DNA from: Pogonophryne albipinna
Lineage: Eukaryota > Chordata > Actinopteri > Perciformes > Artedidraconidae
DNA length: 64,000 nt
Direction of reading: 5' to 3'
Assembly (NCBI GenBank): GCA_028583405.1
Contig: JAPTMU010000061.1
Location: forward strand, 569,764-633,763
Shown here: positions 12,096-21,812 of the stretch, in pieces
Layout: each line of letters opens with the position of its first letter
How positions within the stretch are numbered: the stretch's first letter is position 1
Notes under the pieces: generated by a model
The model's input: the letters and a program-made list of their open reading frames with translations, nothing else
Told to the model about the DNA's origin: nothing
Database searches by the model: none
Translations under genes and position numbers: made by a program

Positions 12096-12656
12096 TATAT
12101 ATATATAGACATTTTATTCATTGGGATAAACCCCTTGAGATGCACCATCTTGTTTTCAAGGGGGTCCCAACAATAGCAACAACTTACAGACATACAAAAA
12201 CAAAAGACAAAATGCAAAACATGACACACAAGACAAACCACATACAGTCTGTTAAGTGAAATTCAAGCAATGCACACAATCATTACAATTTGAGACAGTC
12301 AAGCAAATCAGTTTCATCAATATCAGTTAATAACAAGTACAGACCAGTTGAAAGTGAGATAACAATGCATATTTAAATATACCTAATGATGCAAGAGATC
12401 TAATAGCAGCAGGTAACGTATTCCAGTCAGTTGGGGCTTTGAACATGAACGCTCTTCTGCCAATCAATTTTTTCGCAGAGGGGACCGAGAAATAAATCTG
12501 AACAGAATGTCTAACTTGATGAATTGGTGAGTAGGGTACAAAATACTGCTTTAAGGGGGATAGTTAAGATAAATGCATTTAAATATCAGCTGAAGCCAAT
12601 GCATGTGTCTTCTTACATTTAAAGAAGGCCATTTAAGTTGGTTATACATTGTGCAG
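12096..12656 (-). mobile_element. CR1/L2-group LINE, copy 1, 3' part
   Basis: The 3' UTR and end of the reverse-transcriptase ORF of the LINE also found at 44.9-48.2 kb. Shared landmarks are the ttgagatgcaccatcttg segment and an AAAATGTCTA(TA)n 3' end. The element is split by a hAT insertion at 12657 and resumes at 18170. Confidence 0.85.
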
Positions 12657-12737
12657 CAGTGACGTGCGGTGAGGTTCATGGCTGGTGAGGCACTGACTCT
12701 TTCAGAGTCAGATTTACAAATATTATATATTTTGACC

Positions 12738-13534
12738 TTAAAGGTGGCGGGGTAGGTAATTTTGGAGAAACCAGCTCGAGTGCGCTAGAATTTGAAAATA
12801 CACAGCCCCTCCTGCAACACACACGAACGCGCACATGACCAATGAGGGCACGAGATAAGTTTGTGCACAGATGGAAGGCTGACAGGCAGGTTATTTTAGC
12901 CGGGCCGGCTAAAATGAGTGGTCGTGCTTTTTACAGTACTACGGCTTCCACAGATGAAATGTTTTTATGTATTTTTTGTCAAAGCACTTAAGATATTCAT
13001 TGCTATCGGGATGTTAAGAGCATTCCATGGAATATAACAAAAAATATAAAACGGACAAGTCAAATCAAGCAATCTGATTGGTTCTTACCCGTGATATACT
13101 GAGCGTATACCACGGGTAGAATTGTAAGTTACTTTTCACAACAAATCAGTATCCCTCCGCGTCTGAGAAAAACAGTATATCGTTGGGCTGAAAAGCAAAC
13201 TGCTTGCAGTTTGCTTTTCAGACTGGAACAAGAAAGCAGCGGAGAAGTAACGGGGCAGAAACCCTCCTTTTTACGCAGCGGTCCAGACATAGACATCAAA
13301 CGGCAAAACATATTCAGTGTGCAGTTCCTTTGGCATTAGGGCAGGGATATCTAGATACTTTCCAAGGTTTGACATAATGAGTTGTGCTACTTTTAAAGCA
13401 AGCAACGATGTTTTCAAACATTAATAACCACGCCCCTTAGCTGTGATATAATGAGCATATACCACGGCCTGTCGTGAGCTATTGCTTAAGTGTATATCGT
13501 GCCGGTTTCTCAAACTTACCTACCCCACATTTAA
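12738..13534. mobile_element. TTAA-flanked MITE, copy 1 (with internal insert)
   Basis: Flanked by TTAA on both sides, with TIRs reading aaggtggcggggtaggtaa and …acttacctaccccaca. The second copy at 56567-56954 is about 390 bp. This copy is about 400 bp longer because of a further insert (about 13045-13490) bounded by related hairpin motifs (gtgatatactgagcgtatac; gtgatataatgagcatatac). TTAA flanks point to a piggyBac-type element. Confidence 0.75.
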
Positions 13535-14048
13535 TCGAAATATTCTGTTATTTTCAAAAGCTTTTTTAGTCTGATGCTTCGATTCATTTTAAACAGACCG
13601 TTCAACAAAAGGATAGCCTACCCAAAATCAAAATATTGGATTGTTCTCTCTTAGTAAGATCCAATTTTCATTACAAATGTGGTCTTACCTTGACTTGAAG
13701 ATGAAGTCCATGCTATCCTTCTGGACAACAATCTTTATTACTTTTTTGTAAAAGTCATCCTTATCTTCCTCTAGTTTCAAAAGCCTAGCTTGTTGTTAAT
13801 GTTTTCGTCTATCGTCTCTGCGTAGAATAACCGTAGCAACAAGAACCTGTGGGCTCACTTGCGCCCCCTGCAGTGCGGCAGAGGTTGTGGCTGCCTCCCC
13901 TGGTGCTTTTTTCATTGCCGTTGTATGATGAGACCAGCGAGCCTAAATATCATATATACGTGAAATAAGTTATTTAGAGACTATGGATGGCGAGGATAAA
14001 TGTAATAAAGGGATCTACAAACATTACATTGGTGACATACAGTGAGAT

Positions 14049-14438
14049 TGTCACGATTCTCATGTTATGTCACGTTTGTGGTTTTGTATGTTTGGGTGTT
14101 TGCCGTTATGTTTTCCTTCTGGGTTATTGTCTGGTCCTTTTCCCTGTGTTTTTCCTCCCGTCGTTAGTTCCCTGGTGTGTCTAAGTGTCTGATTGTGTTC
14201 ACCTGTTGTCCTTGTGTTTCTCCTCCCCTGCCCAGCTGTTTCTCGTCCCGTGATTACCCCGCCCTGTATTTAGTCTTGTCTCTTCCTGTGTTCAGTGTTG
14301 GTGCTTCTTTTGTTTGTGACCGAGTTCACCGTGGAGTGTTTTGTTTGTCCATGTGATATATTAGATAAGAGCCCTTGAAATAAAGGTATTATCAGTGTTA
14401 TCTGCGTTTGGGTCCTACCTGCTTCATTCCTCGTATCA
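14049..14438 (+). repeat. 5' LTR (390 bp)
   Basis: Starts TGTCACG and ends CGTATCA. By eye it is identical to the LTR at 17344-17733. An AATAAA signal lies near its 3' end (gaaataaagg). Flanked on the left by GAGAT (14044-14048). Confidence 0.95.
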
Positions 14439-14456
14439 GAAAGCACCAACCTAGAA

Positions 14457-17240
14457 ATGGGCCCAGCAGATCCGTTCGAGATGGAATTATTGAATTTTTC
14501 CTTTTTTTTGGCTAACTGCTCGGATCGATGGAAGAGAGCACCCGGAGTTCAGCAGCGAGAGGCTGTGTTGTCGGAGGCGCGCCAGATGGCTAGAGAGAGA
14601 CCAGGTTTGGTGAAATTCTTACCTGGCTGGATTTCAAAGATCCTCCCGGTGTGTGATTCCCGGCCTGCTAGCCCCAGGCATGCTAGCTCCCTGTCTCCCA
14701 ATTCCCAACCAGGTACCATACGCCTCGCGGGGTTCCATCTGAAGTCAACCCATGCTTCTGCCCCAGTTCCTGCTCCTGTCCAGGAGTCGTATTCTGGAAC
14801 TCGGCTGGCTTATGGAGGTCCACGGAGTATTCAGGCGGCTGCTAAGAGAAGGAGTCGCAAGGCTAAGCTAGCAGCCCGAGCCCCAAGAGCCATGGCTCCA
14901 GCCCCAGTACAGGCCCCAGCAGCCATGGCTCCATGCTCCAGTATCGGCCCACACAGCCATGGTTTCGTGCTCCAGTACCATCCCACACAGCCATGGTCCC
15001 GTGTTCCGGTTCCGTGCCCAGCAGCCATGGTTCGGGCTCCAGTACAGGCCCCAGCAGCCATGGTTCCGGCTACAGAACCGGCCCACACATCCATGGTTCC
15101 AGCCCCAGTCCTGGCCCCAGCAGCCATGGTTCCGTTCCCAGCAGCCATGGTTCCGACTCCAGTTTCGGCTCCAGGACTGGCTCTCCAGCCAAAGCCAGCT
15201 CCCCGAGTCCTGTCGGCGTACCGGCCGACACCAGCACCTCGTCTCCTGTTGGCTCTCCAGCCGACGCCAGCTCCCCGAGTCCTGTCGGCGTACCGGCCAA
15301 CGCCAGCTCCCCGAGGCCTGTCGGTGTACCGGCCGACTCCAGCACCTCGTCTCCTGCTGGCTCTCCAGCCGACGCCAGCTCCCCGAGTCCTGTCGGCGTA
15401 CCGGCCGACTCCAGCACCTCGTTCCCCTCGTGTTCTGTTGGCGAACCAACCGTCCCAAGTCTCCTCTCCAGTTCCCTCTCAAGTCTCCTCTCGAGCTACC
15501 TCTCGAGTCTCCTCTCAAGCCCTCTCTCGAGTTCCCTCTCAAGTTCCCTCTCAGGTCCCCCCTCGAGTCTCCTCTAGAGTCCCCTCTCAAGTCACCTCTC
15601 GAGTCTCTTCTCGAGTCTCCTCTCAAGTCTCCTCTCGAGTTCCCTCTCAAGTCTCCTCTCAAGTTCCTACCCGAGTCCCCTCTCAAGTAACCTCTCGAGT
15701 CTCTTCTCGAGTCCCCTCTCAAGTCACCTCTCGAGTTCCCTATCGAGTCCCCTCTCAAGTCTCCTCTCGAGTCTCCTCTCGAGTCTCCTCTCAGGTCCCC
15801 TCTCGAGTCTCTTCTCGAGTCCCCTCTCAAGTCCCCTCTCGAGTTCCCTCTCAAGTCCCCTCTCGAGTTCCCTCTCAAGTTCCCTCTCGAGATCCCTCTC
15901 AAGTTCCCTCTCAGGTCCCCTCTCGAGTCTCTTCTCGAGTCCCCTCTCAAGTCCCCTCTCGAGTTCCCTCTCAAGTCTCCTCTCGAGTTCCCTCTCAGGT
16001 CCCCTCTCAAATCTCTTCTCGAGTCCCCTCTCAAGTCACCTCTCGAGTCCCCTCTCAAGTCACCTCTCGAGTTCCCTCTCGAGTCACCTCTCGAGTCTCT
16101 GATCGAGTTCCCACTCAAGTCCCTACCCAAGTGTCGTTGGAGGTTCCGCTGGGGGTCCTGCCAACTCTATGTCCTGTGCCGTTGGAGGCCCTGCCGACTA
16201 CTCTCCTGCCGGGGGTCCTGCCAACCCTGTGTCCTGTGCCGTTGGAGGCCCCGCCGACTACTCTTCTGCCGGGGGTCCTGCCAACCCTGTGTCCTGTCCC
16301 GTTGGAGGCCCCGCCGACTACTCTTCTGCCGGGGGTCCTGCCAGCCGTATGTCCTGTGCCGTTGGAGGCCCCGCCGACTACTCTTCTGCCGGGGGTCCTG
16401 CCAACCCTGTGTCTTGTGCCGTTGGAGGCCCCGCCGACTACTCTTCTGCCGGGGGTCCTGCCAACCCTGTGTCTTGTGCCGTTGGAGGCCCCGCCGACTA
16501 CTCTTCTGCCGGGGGTCCTGCCAACCCCATGTCCTGTGCCGTTGGAGGTCCCGACGACTGCTCTCCTGCCGGGGGTCCTGCCAACCCTGTGTCCTGTCCC
16601 GTTGGGGGTTCCGCCGACGACTCTCCTGCCGGGGGTCCTGCCAGCCCTATGTCCTGTTCCGTTGGAGGACCCGCTGAGAGTCCTCCCAATCCCATGTCTT
16701 GTTCCGTTGGAGGTCCTGCCGTTACCTGTCTCGCCGAGGGTCCTGCCAACTCCTGGTCCTCTTCCGTGGGGGATCCTGCCAAAGCCTGTCCCACCGACAC
16801 CGGGTCCTGCCCGGCCTCCGGAGCTGTCCCGTCAGCGCCTTCCTGCCCGGCCTCCGGAGCTGTCCGGTCTTCGGCCTCGAGCCCGGCTCCCTGAGAGCCG
16901 CGGTCTTCGGCCTCGAACCCGGCCCCCTGAGAGCCGCGGTCTTCGGCCTCGAGCCCGGCCCCCTGAGTGCTGCGGTCTTCACCCTCATGCTCGGCCCCCT
17001 GACTCTTCCTGCCGCTGCCTTCGCCCTCATGCTCGGCCCCCTGAGTTTGCCCGCTGTGGTCTTCGCCCCTCCATGGACTCTACCTTTCCCCCGGGCCGTC
17101 CGCCCGAGATCTCCACCTTGGACTTTGCCTTGCCCCCGGGCCGTCCGCCCGAGATCCCTTCCGGGCCCTCCGCTGTGCTCCTGGGCTGTCAGCCCAAAAC
17201 CCGTCCTCCAGACCCCCTCCACCCACCCTGGTGCGCCTAG
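14457..17240 (+). CDS. LTR-element ORF: gag-like N-terminus plus long Pro/Ser/Val repeats
   Basis: Open for 927 codons, starting 18 bp after the 5' LTR with MGPADPFEMELLNF. About 90 non-repetitive residues (…RWKRAPGVQQREAVLSEARQ…LVKFLPGW) have the position and feel of a Gag N-terminus. Then follow a Met/Val/Pro/Ala section (APAAMVP, residues ~140-230), a TPAPRVLSAYR section (~235-315), a VPSQVSSR section (~325-565, 15-bp DNA units), about nine 20-residue units GVLPTLCPVPLEAPPTTLLP (60-bp DNA units), and RPPESRGLRPRA units near the end. No zinc knuckle or enzyme motif is seen. Whether it makes a structural protein or is merely open because the repeat units are multiples of three is undecided. 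Confidence 0.6.
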   Translation: MGPADPFEMELLNFSFFLANCSDRWKRAPGVQQREAVLSEARQMARERPGLVKFLPGWISKILPVCDSRPASPRHASSLSPNSQPGTIRLAGFHLKSTHASAPVPAPVQESYSGTRLAYGGPRSIQAAAKRRSRKAKLAARAPRAMAPAPVQAPAAMAPCSSIGPHSHGFVLQYHPTQPWSRVPVPCPAAMVRAPVQAPAAMVPATEPAHTSMVPAPVLAPAAMVPFPAAMVPTPVSAPGLALQPKPAPRVLSAYRPTPAPRLLLALQPTPAPRVLSAYRPTPAPRGLSVYRPTPAPRLLLALQPTPAPRVLSAYRPTPAPRSPRVLLANQPSQVSSPVPSQVSSRATSRVSSQALSRVPSQVPSQVPPRVSSRVPSQVTSRVSSRVSSQVSSRVPSQVSSQVPTRVPSQVTSRVSSRVPSQVTSRVPYRVPSQVSSRVSSRVSSQVPSRVSSRVPSQVPSRVPSQVPSRVPSQVPSRDPSQVPSQVPSRVSSRVPSQVPSRVPSQVSSRVPSQVPSQISSRVPSQVTSRVPSQVTSRVPSRVTSRVSDRVPTQVPTQVSLEVPLGVLPTLCPVPLEALPTTLLPGVLPTLCPVPLEAPPTTLLPGVLPTLCPVPLEAPPTTLLPGVLPAVCPVPLEAPPTTLLPGVLPTLCLVPLEAPPTTLLPGVLPTLCLVPLEAPPTTLLPGVLPTPCPVPLEVPTTALLPGVLPTLCPVPLGVPPTTLLPGVLPALCPVPLEDPLRVLPIPCLVPLEVLPLPVSPRVLPTPGPLPWGILPKPVPPTPGPARPPELSRQRLPARPPELSGLRPRARLPESRGLRPRTRPPESRGLRPRARPPECCGLHPHARPPDSSCRCLRPHARPPEFARCGLRPSMDSTFPPGRPPEISTLDFALPPGRPPEIPSGPSAVLLGCQPKTRPPDPLHPPWCA
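15440..16130 (+). repeat. 15-bp-unit tandem repeat (VPSQ/VSSR coding)
   Basis: About 45 degenerate units built on cctctcgagtcccct / cctctcaagtctcct, rich in CTCGAG. Unit length is a multiple of 3, which keeps other frames open too, including a 420-codon minus-strand ORF. Confidence 0.9.
16150..16670 (+). repeat. 60-bp tandem repeat, about nine units
   Basis: Units such as ctcttctgccgggggtcctg…ttggaggccccgccgacta repeat every 60 bp with a few substitutions. They encode the 20-residue GVLPTLCPVPLEAPPTTLLP unit of the LTR-element ORF. Confidence 0.93.
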
Positions 17241-17343
17241 TGTTGTGTCCCTCCTCCGGACCCCCTCCACCCACCCTGCTTGAGGTTTTGGACTTTTGTG
17301 GTTTTTAGGGACGTCTGGAATCCGTCCCTTGAGGGGGGGGTTC

Positions 17344-17733
17344 TGTCACGATTCTCATGTTATGTCACGTTTGTGGTTTTGTATGTTTGGGTGTTTGCCG
17401 TTATGTTTTCCTTCTGGGTTATTGTCTGGTCCTTTTCCCTGTGTTTTTCCTCCCGTCGTTAGTTCCCTGGTGTGTCTAAGTGTCTGATTGTGTTCACCTG
17501 TTGTCCTTGTGTTTCTCCTCCCCTGCCCAGCTGTTTCTCGTCCCGTGATTACCCCGCCCTGTATTTAGTCTTGTCTCTTCCTGTGTTCAGTGTTGGTGCT
17601 TCTTTTGTTTGTGACCGAGTTCACCGTGGAGTGTTTTGTTTGTCCATGTGATATATTAGATAAGAGCCCTTGAAATAAAGGTATTATCAGTGTTATCTGC
17701 GTTTGGGTCCTACCTGCTTCATTCCTCGTATCA
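17344..17733 (+). repeat. 3' LTR (390 bp)
   Basis: Direct copy of 14049-14438, preceded by the polypurine tract and followed by the GAGAT target duplication. Confidence 0.95.
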
Positions 17734-18169
17734 GAGATGGTGCAGGCATGCGCTTAGGGCCCGCTTTCCAGCCAGTTTCTGTGGGGTGACGCATTCTGAG
17801 TTGAGGCAGAGCTCATCTGTGCCTCACCTTACGACACAGTAACTGGCTTGAGCGCGCTCACAAAATAAGTGCCCGCGCTAAATTAGTGCCCGCGCTCCAT
17901 CAAGTTACTGTGGGCTTACGAGAGGCAGAGCTCGTCCCTGCCTCACTCCTCATCGCTGCCCGTAGTTGTAGCGGAGCTCGTCAAATTAGCCGATTTTTAC
18001 TATAAAAAGCGATTGGAATCAAACAAATCACATTTACAACACAGATCAGTGGACACATTTTATTATTATTATTATTTGTATTATTATTCTTTTTTTCCGT
18101 TACATTGGAGAATGACAAGTGAGGCTCTGCCTCACCTGCCTCCCCTGACCGCACGTCGCTGTTGTGCAG

Positions 18170-19607
18170 TGATGTGTACGAAAAGGACAACCAAGAACAA
18201 ATCTGCATAGTCTGTTGTAGGCTATTTTGAGTGGAGCAAGATCTGATTTATGTGCATTTTGGTAGACAAAATCACAATAGTCCATAATCGGAAGAATAAG
18301 TTGAGAAGCAATTATCTTTCGGACACTGAGCGTAAAACAATTGCGAGAGCGGTGTAAAACACTGATTCCGTAATTTACTTTTTGTATTACATGCTTTATA
18401 TGTAGTTTAAATGAAAGTTCAGAGTCTAGCCATACACCAAGATACTTAAAGCTATCAACTTTATGCAGAGAAGTGCCATCCTTACATGTTATTACTACAT
18501 TAGGTTTGGATTTGAGCTTCTGCCTGGTACCAAAGACCATGGTATAAGATTTTGTTTTGTTAAGCAGTAGTTTATTGTCTGATAGCCAGTCCTGTAAGAT
18601 ATTAAATTCCGATTGAAGAGAGATCTGAATTTGTGAAAAATCTGATTTGGCAGTGTCATCAGCATAAAGGTGAGTACAACAATTAATGAGACAAGAAGAT
18701 ACATCATTTATGTAAATAGAGAACAGAAGTGGGCCCAGAGTTGATCCTTGGGGTACACCCTTTTGTTGGATCAACAGGTCAGACTGTTTTCCATTAACAA
18801 CCACACATTGCTTTCTACTGTGAAGGTACGAGTTAAACCATAACACTGTATTATTAGAAAGGCCGATGCCGTGAAGTTTATCCAAGAGCAGATATCGATC
18901 AATGAAATCAAAGGCTTTTGTCAAGTCAATAAAAATGGCACCTGTGAGTTCACCATCATCTGCAGCAGAGTACAAGTCATTCGTAAATTTAAGTAGGGCA
19001 GTTGTTGTGGAGTGATTAGGCCTGATATGAAACCAGATTGAACCGGAGATAAAATATTATAAGTATTGAGATAATGTGACAGTTGATTATAAATTATTTT
19101 CTCCAAAACTTTGGAAATAGAACAGATTATAGAGATTGGTCTATAATTATTTGTATCAAGTAAATCACCACCTTTATGCAGTGGAATGATGCGTGCACAT
19201 TTCCAAATAGTCGGCAACTCACAGGTGGACAAAGACAGGTTGAACAAATCAGCAAGTGGGTACATGAGAATATTGGACGCCAATTTTATGAACCTGTTTT
19301 CTATACCATCGAGTCCTGCACTGCCATCCACTTTTAATTCTGTGATAGCATTATGAACTTTGTGTGGTAGAATCTTCTTAAAAGAAAAATAACTGTTGCA
19401 GTATGAGTTACTATTAGAAATACCAGTCGTCAAATAGGAGTCAGATAGTAGTGTGGAACATACATTAGCGAAATGCTGATTAAATATTTGGGCAATGGAT
19501 AATGGGTCATTAATTATTGTATCAGCAGTTCTTATTTTATTAATAGAATGTTTACCTGATTTATTTAAAATAGTTTTCATTTTAGTCCAAATTTGCTTGG
19601 GATTCTA
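18170..19607 (-). mobile_element. CR1/L2-group LINE, copy 1, RT part
   Basis: Minus-strand reverse-transcriptase coding region in two overlapping frames (19580-18921 and 18975-18100). Seen are AGLDGIENRFIKLA, NNYRPISIICSISKVLEK, AIFIDLTKAFDFID, KGVPQGSTLGPLLFSIYIND and the catalytic YADD. The frame shift between the two ORFs sits at the conserved GF-RPNHST step and is shared with the copy at 46.8 kb. This copy lacks five residues after YADDT (VIYTS in the other copy). It is 5'-truncated at about 19607, where unique H1-flank sequence resumes. The 3' part is at 12096-12656. Confidence 0.88.
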
Positions 19608-20127
19608 AAAGTCTGATGTATACAAGTCAACTATATGTAAACATTTTAATCCATCCACAATATTCTATAATGTCAATCATTTTTAATATAAGTATTTTCT
19701 TCTATACTTATATTCACTGTTTATTTTATTTTGTATCTTATTACTTCTATACTTTATTCAAATATGTTTTTATTGTGTAATGCCTGAACACACTGTAACA
19801 TAATAATTCAGTACATTATTGAAATGATATCATGTTATCACAATTCCAATTAAACTTAAATGAAAAAAGGTTACTGAAACAATATTATATAAAACCCACA
19901 AGTTTATTATATATGAAGTAAAACAATCGTGCATTGTAGAATAATAATCATATTATAGTACGGCACGTTACCTTTACGTACTTTTTAAACATAATAGTTG
20001 TGGTTCTCATCCAATGCTTCATATAATTGTGACTTCATAATATTGTTACAAATGAAAGGTTAAAATGTCTTTCCATGTTGTCAGATCAGATCAGAAGTCT
20101 TTTAAAGACCTGAATACAGAGTACAGA
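19608..20127. other. Continuation of H1 3' flank, then unassigned sequence
   Basis: 19608-19851 matches, in reverse complement, 49190-49435 beside the other H1. From 19852 to the gypsy LTR no homology or gene is recognised. Confidence 0.65.
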
Positions 20128-20544
20128 TGTTACGTTCCCTCCAAGTCTAGGGGTACCAAGGGGAGTAACAAAACACAAGGATGACCAAGCACGACAAAAA
20201 AGAGAGAAAACCGATCTCTGGAGTAACGAACAGGTCGTTTAATGAACAAGACAGGAACACGGGCTCACCAGCCAACTTGCACAGAATACTAAAGAATCGA
20301 TATATCTAGGAGCACATCTCCTATCAATCGGCAAGACACAGTTTTGTACACAGGCAGCCAGAGGAGGAAAAAAGGAGACCTCACTGCAGTCTTCCTCCAG
20401 TCCTATATGGAGGCCCTGATTGGGAATTAGGAGCACCTGAGGAGAGGCTGCACCTGGGGACAATCAGGCTGCACCTGGGGAATCAGAGGGAGAGAGAGAA
20501 AGACACACACACACACACCCACACAAACACTACGGCACGTAACA
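20128..20544 (-). repeat. 3' LTR of Gmr1-like element (417 bp)
   Basis: Bounded by TGTTACG and CGTAACA (inverted ends), with the purine tract gggaggggg next to it on the element's inner side (20545-20553, minus strand). The matching 5' LTR is missing because the element is truncated. Confidence 0.8.
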
Positions 20545-20623
20545 CCCCCTCCCATAAAACCAAACAAGTGTTTGGCCACAGTTACCAAAAACACTCAGAC
20601 TATTGGACATAAATTGTGAAATC

Positions 20624-21755
20624 TCACCCACGGGACAGTACATCGGCCACCACATTATCTGCTCCCTTCTTGTATTTGATGACGATGTTGAAGTCTTGTG
20701 CCAACAGGGCCCAGCGCATCAACCGCTGGTTGTGGTTGAACATCTGGGACAAAAATACGAGTGGGTTGTGGTCGGTGTACACCACCACTGGCGTTGAACT
20801 GGACCCAACATACACTTGAAAATGCTGCAGGGCAAGGAGCATGGCCAGAGTTTCCTTCTCAATGGTGGAATAATTCAGCTGATGTCGCTTGAACTTGTTC
20901 GAGAAGTATCACACAGGATGGCACACACCCCCATCACCTTCCTGCAGCAGAACAGCACCAGCCCCAGAACCACTAGCATCCACCTCGAGTTTGAAGGGAA
21001 GGGTGAAGTTAGGCGCACACAACACTGGAGCACTACAGAGGAGAGACTTGGCAGAGCTGAAGGAGCGGCAACACTCATCAGTCCATACAAATGGAACCTT
21101 AGGGCTACACAGTTGAGTTAGCGGTTCCACAACTACCGAAAAGTTCTTGCGAAAACACCAGGTAGTACCCAGCCATACCAAGGAACCACGGGAGTTCAAG
21201 TCGGGTGGCTGGAGCTGGGTAGGAAAGGATGGCTTCCACTGTAGCATCCACGGGCCTCACATGCCCATGACCCACCTGTTTGCCTAAATAGGTGACAGTG
21301 GCCTTGCCAAACTCACACTTTGCCAGATTCACTGTTAGCGAGGCTCCTGCAAGTCGCTGGAACACACGTGTGAGAATAGCCATATGGTCAGTCCAGTTAT
21401 CGGAAAAAACCACCACATCATCAAGATACACATTACAGTTGGGCACATCCCCCAACACCAAGTGCATTAAACGCTGAAATGTGGCTGGTGCATTCCTCAT
21501 GCCAAAAGCCATCACAGTGTATTGCATAAAGTGGTCAGGCGTTACAAAGGCAGAGATGTCTGAGGCCCTAGAAGTGAGAGGGACCTGCCAATATCCCTTA
21601 AGGAGATCCAACTTCGTGATAAACACACTAGGACCAATACTGTCGATGTAATCATCCATACGGGGAAAAGGAAAAGAGTCTGGAACAGTTAGGGCATTCA
21701 CCTTGCGAAAATCGGTGCAGAAACGCGGTGTTCCGTCAGATTTAGGAGCAAGCAA
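20624..21755 (-). pseudogene. Gmr1-like reverse transcriptase and RNase H, broken
   Basis: RT domain: LAPKSDGTPRFCTDFRKVNA, KLDLLKGYWQVPL, AFGMRNAPATFQRLM and YLDDVVVFS (YxDD catalytic motif). Frame breaks at about 21110-21250 lead into the connection/RNase H part (KLEVDASGSGAGAVLLQEGD, VVVYTDHNPLVFLSQ, ADNVVADVLSRG). An in-frame TGA (codon ~21800) separates it from the integrase ORF upstream; at that place homologues would be expected to have Arg, consistent with CGA-to-TGA CpG decay. Confidence 0.85.
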
Positions 21756-21812
21756 ACATGGACTGCTCCAGGGGCTGCAGCTAGGCTTGGCTAAGCCATT
21801 TTCAAGCAGATA

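Larger units (their letters stand above)
14049..17733 (+). mobile_element. Young pol-less LTR retroelement (3.7 kb)
   Basis: Two apparently identical 390-bp LTRs bracket a 2.9-kb interior, with 5-bp target duplications GAGAT at 14044-14048 and 17734-17738. A G-rich polypurine tract (gagggggggggttc) directly precedes the 3' LTR. The interior has one long ORF and no protease, reverse transcriptase, RNase H or integrase, so mobilisation must depend on proteins supplied in trans. Identical LTRs imply recent insertion or recent gene conversion. I could not assign the tRNA of the primer-binding site. Confidence 0.88.
12657..18161. mobile_element. Non-autonomous hAT element carrying nested insertions (5.5 kb)
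   Basis: Ends CAGTGACGTGCGGT (12657) and, in complement, CAGCGACGTGCGGT (18161). It is flanked by a perfect 8-bp direct repeat TTGTGCAG (12649-12656 and 18162-18169), the hAT hallmark. It interrupts the LINE reading frame, and the uninterrupted homologous LINE sequence is at about 47620. No hAT transposase is recognised. Much of the length comes from a TTAA-flanked MITE and an LTR retroelement inside it. Confidence 0.88.

Noticed and set aside
14868..16130. 420-codon minus-strand ORF (GDSRGDLRG repeats)
   Set aside because: Created by the 15-bp unit being a multiple of three; antisense to the element ORF.
16150..16670. Regularly spaced repeats that could be mistaken for a CRISPR array
   Set aside because: No unique spacers, units are contiguous and coding, and the genome is eukaryotic.
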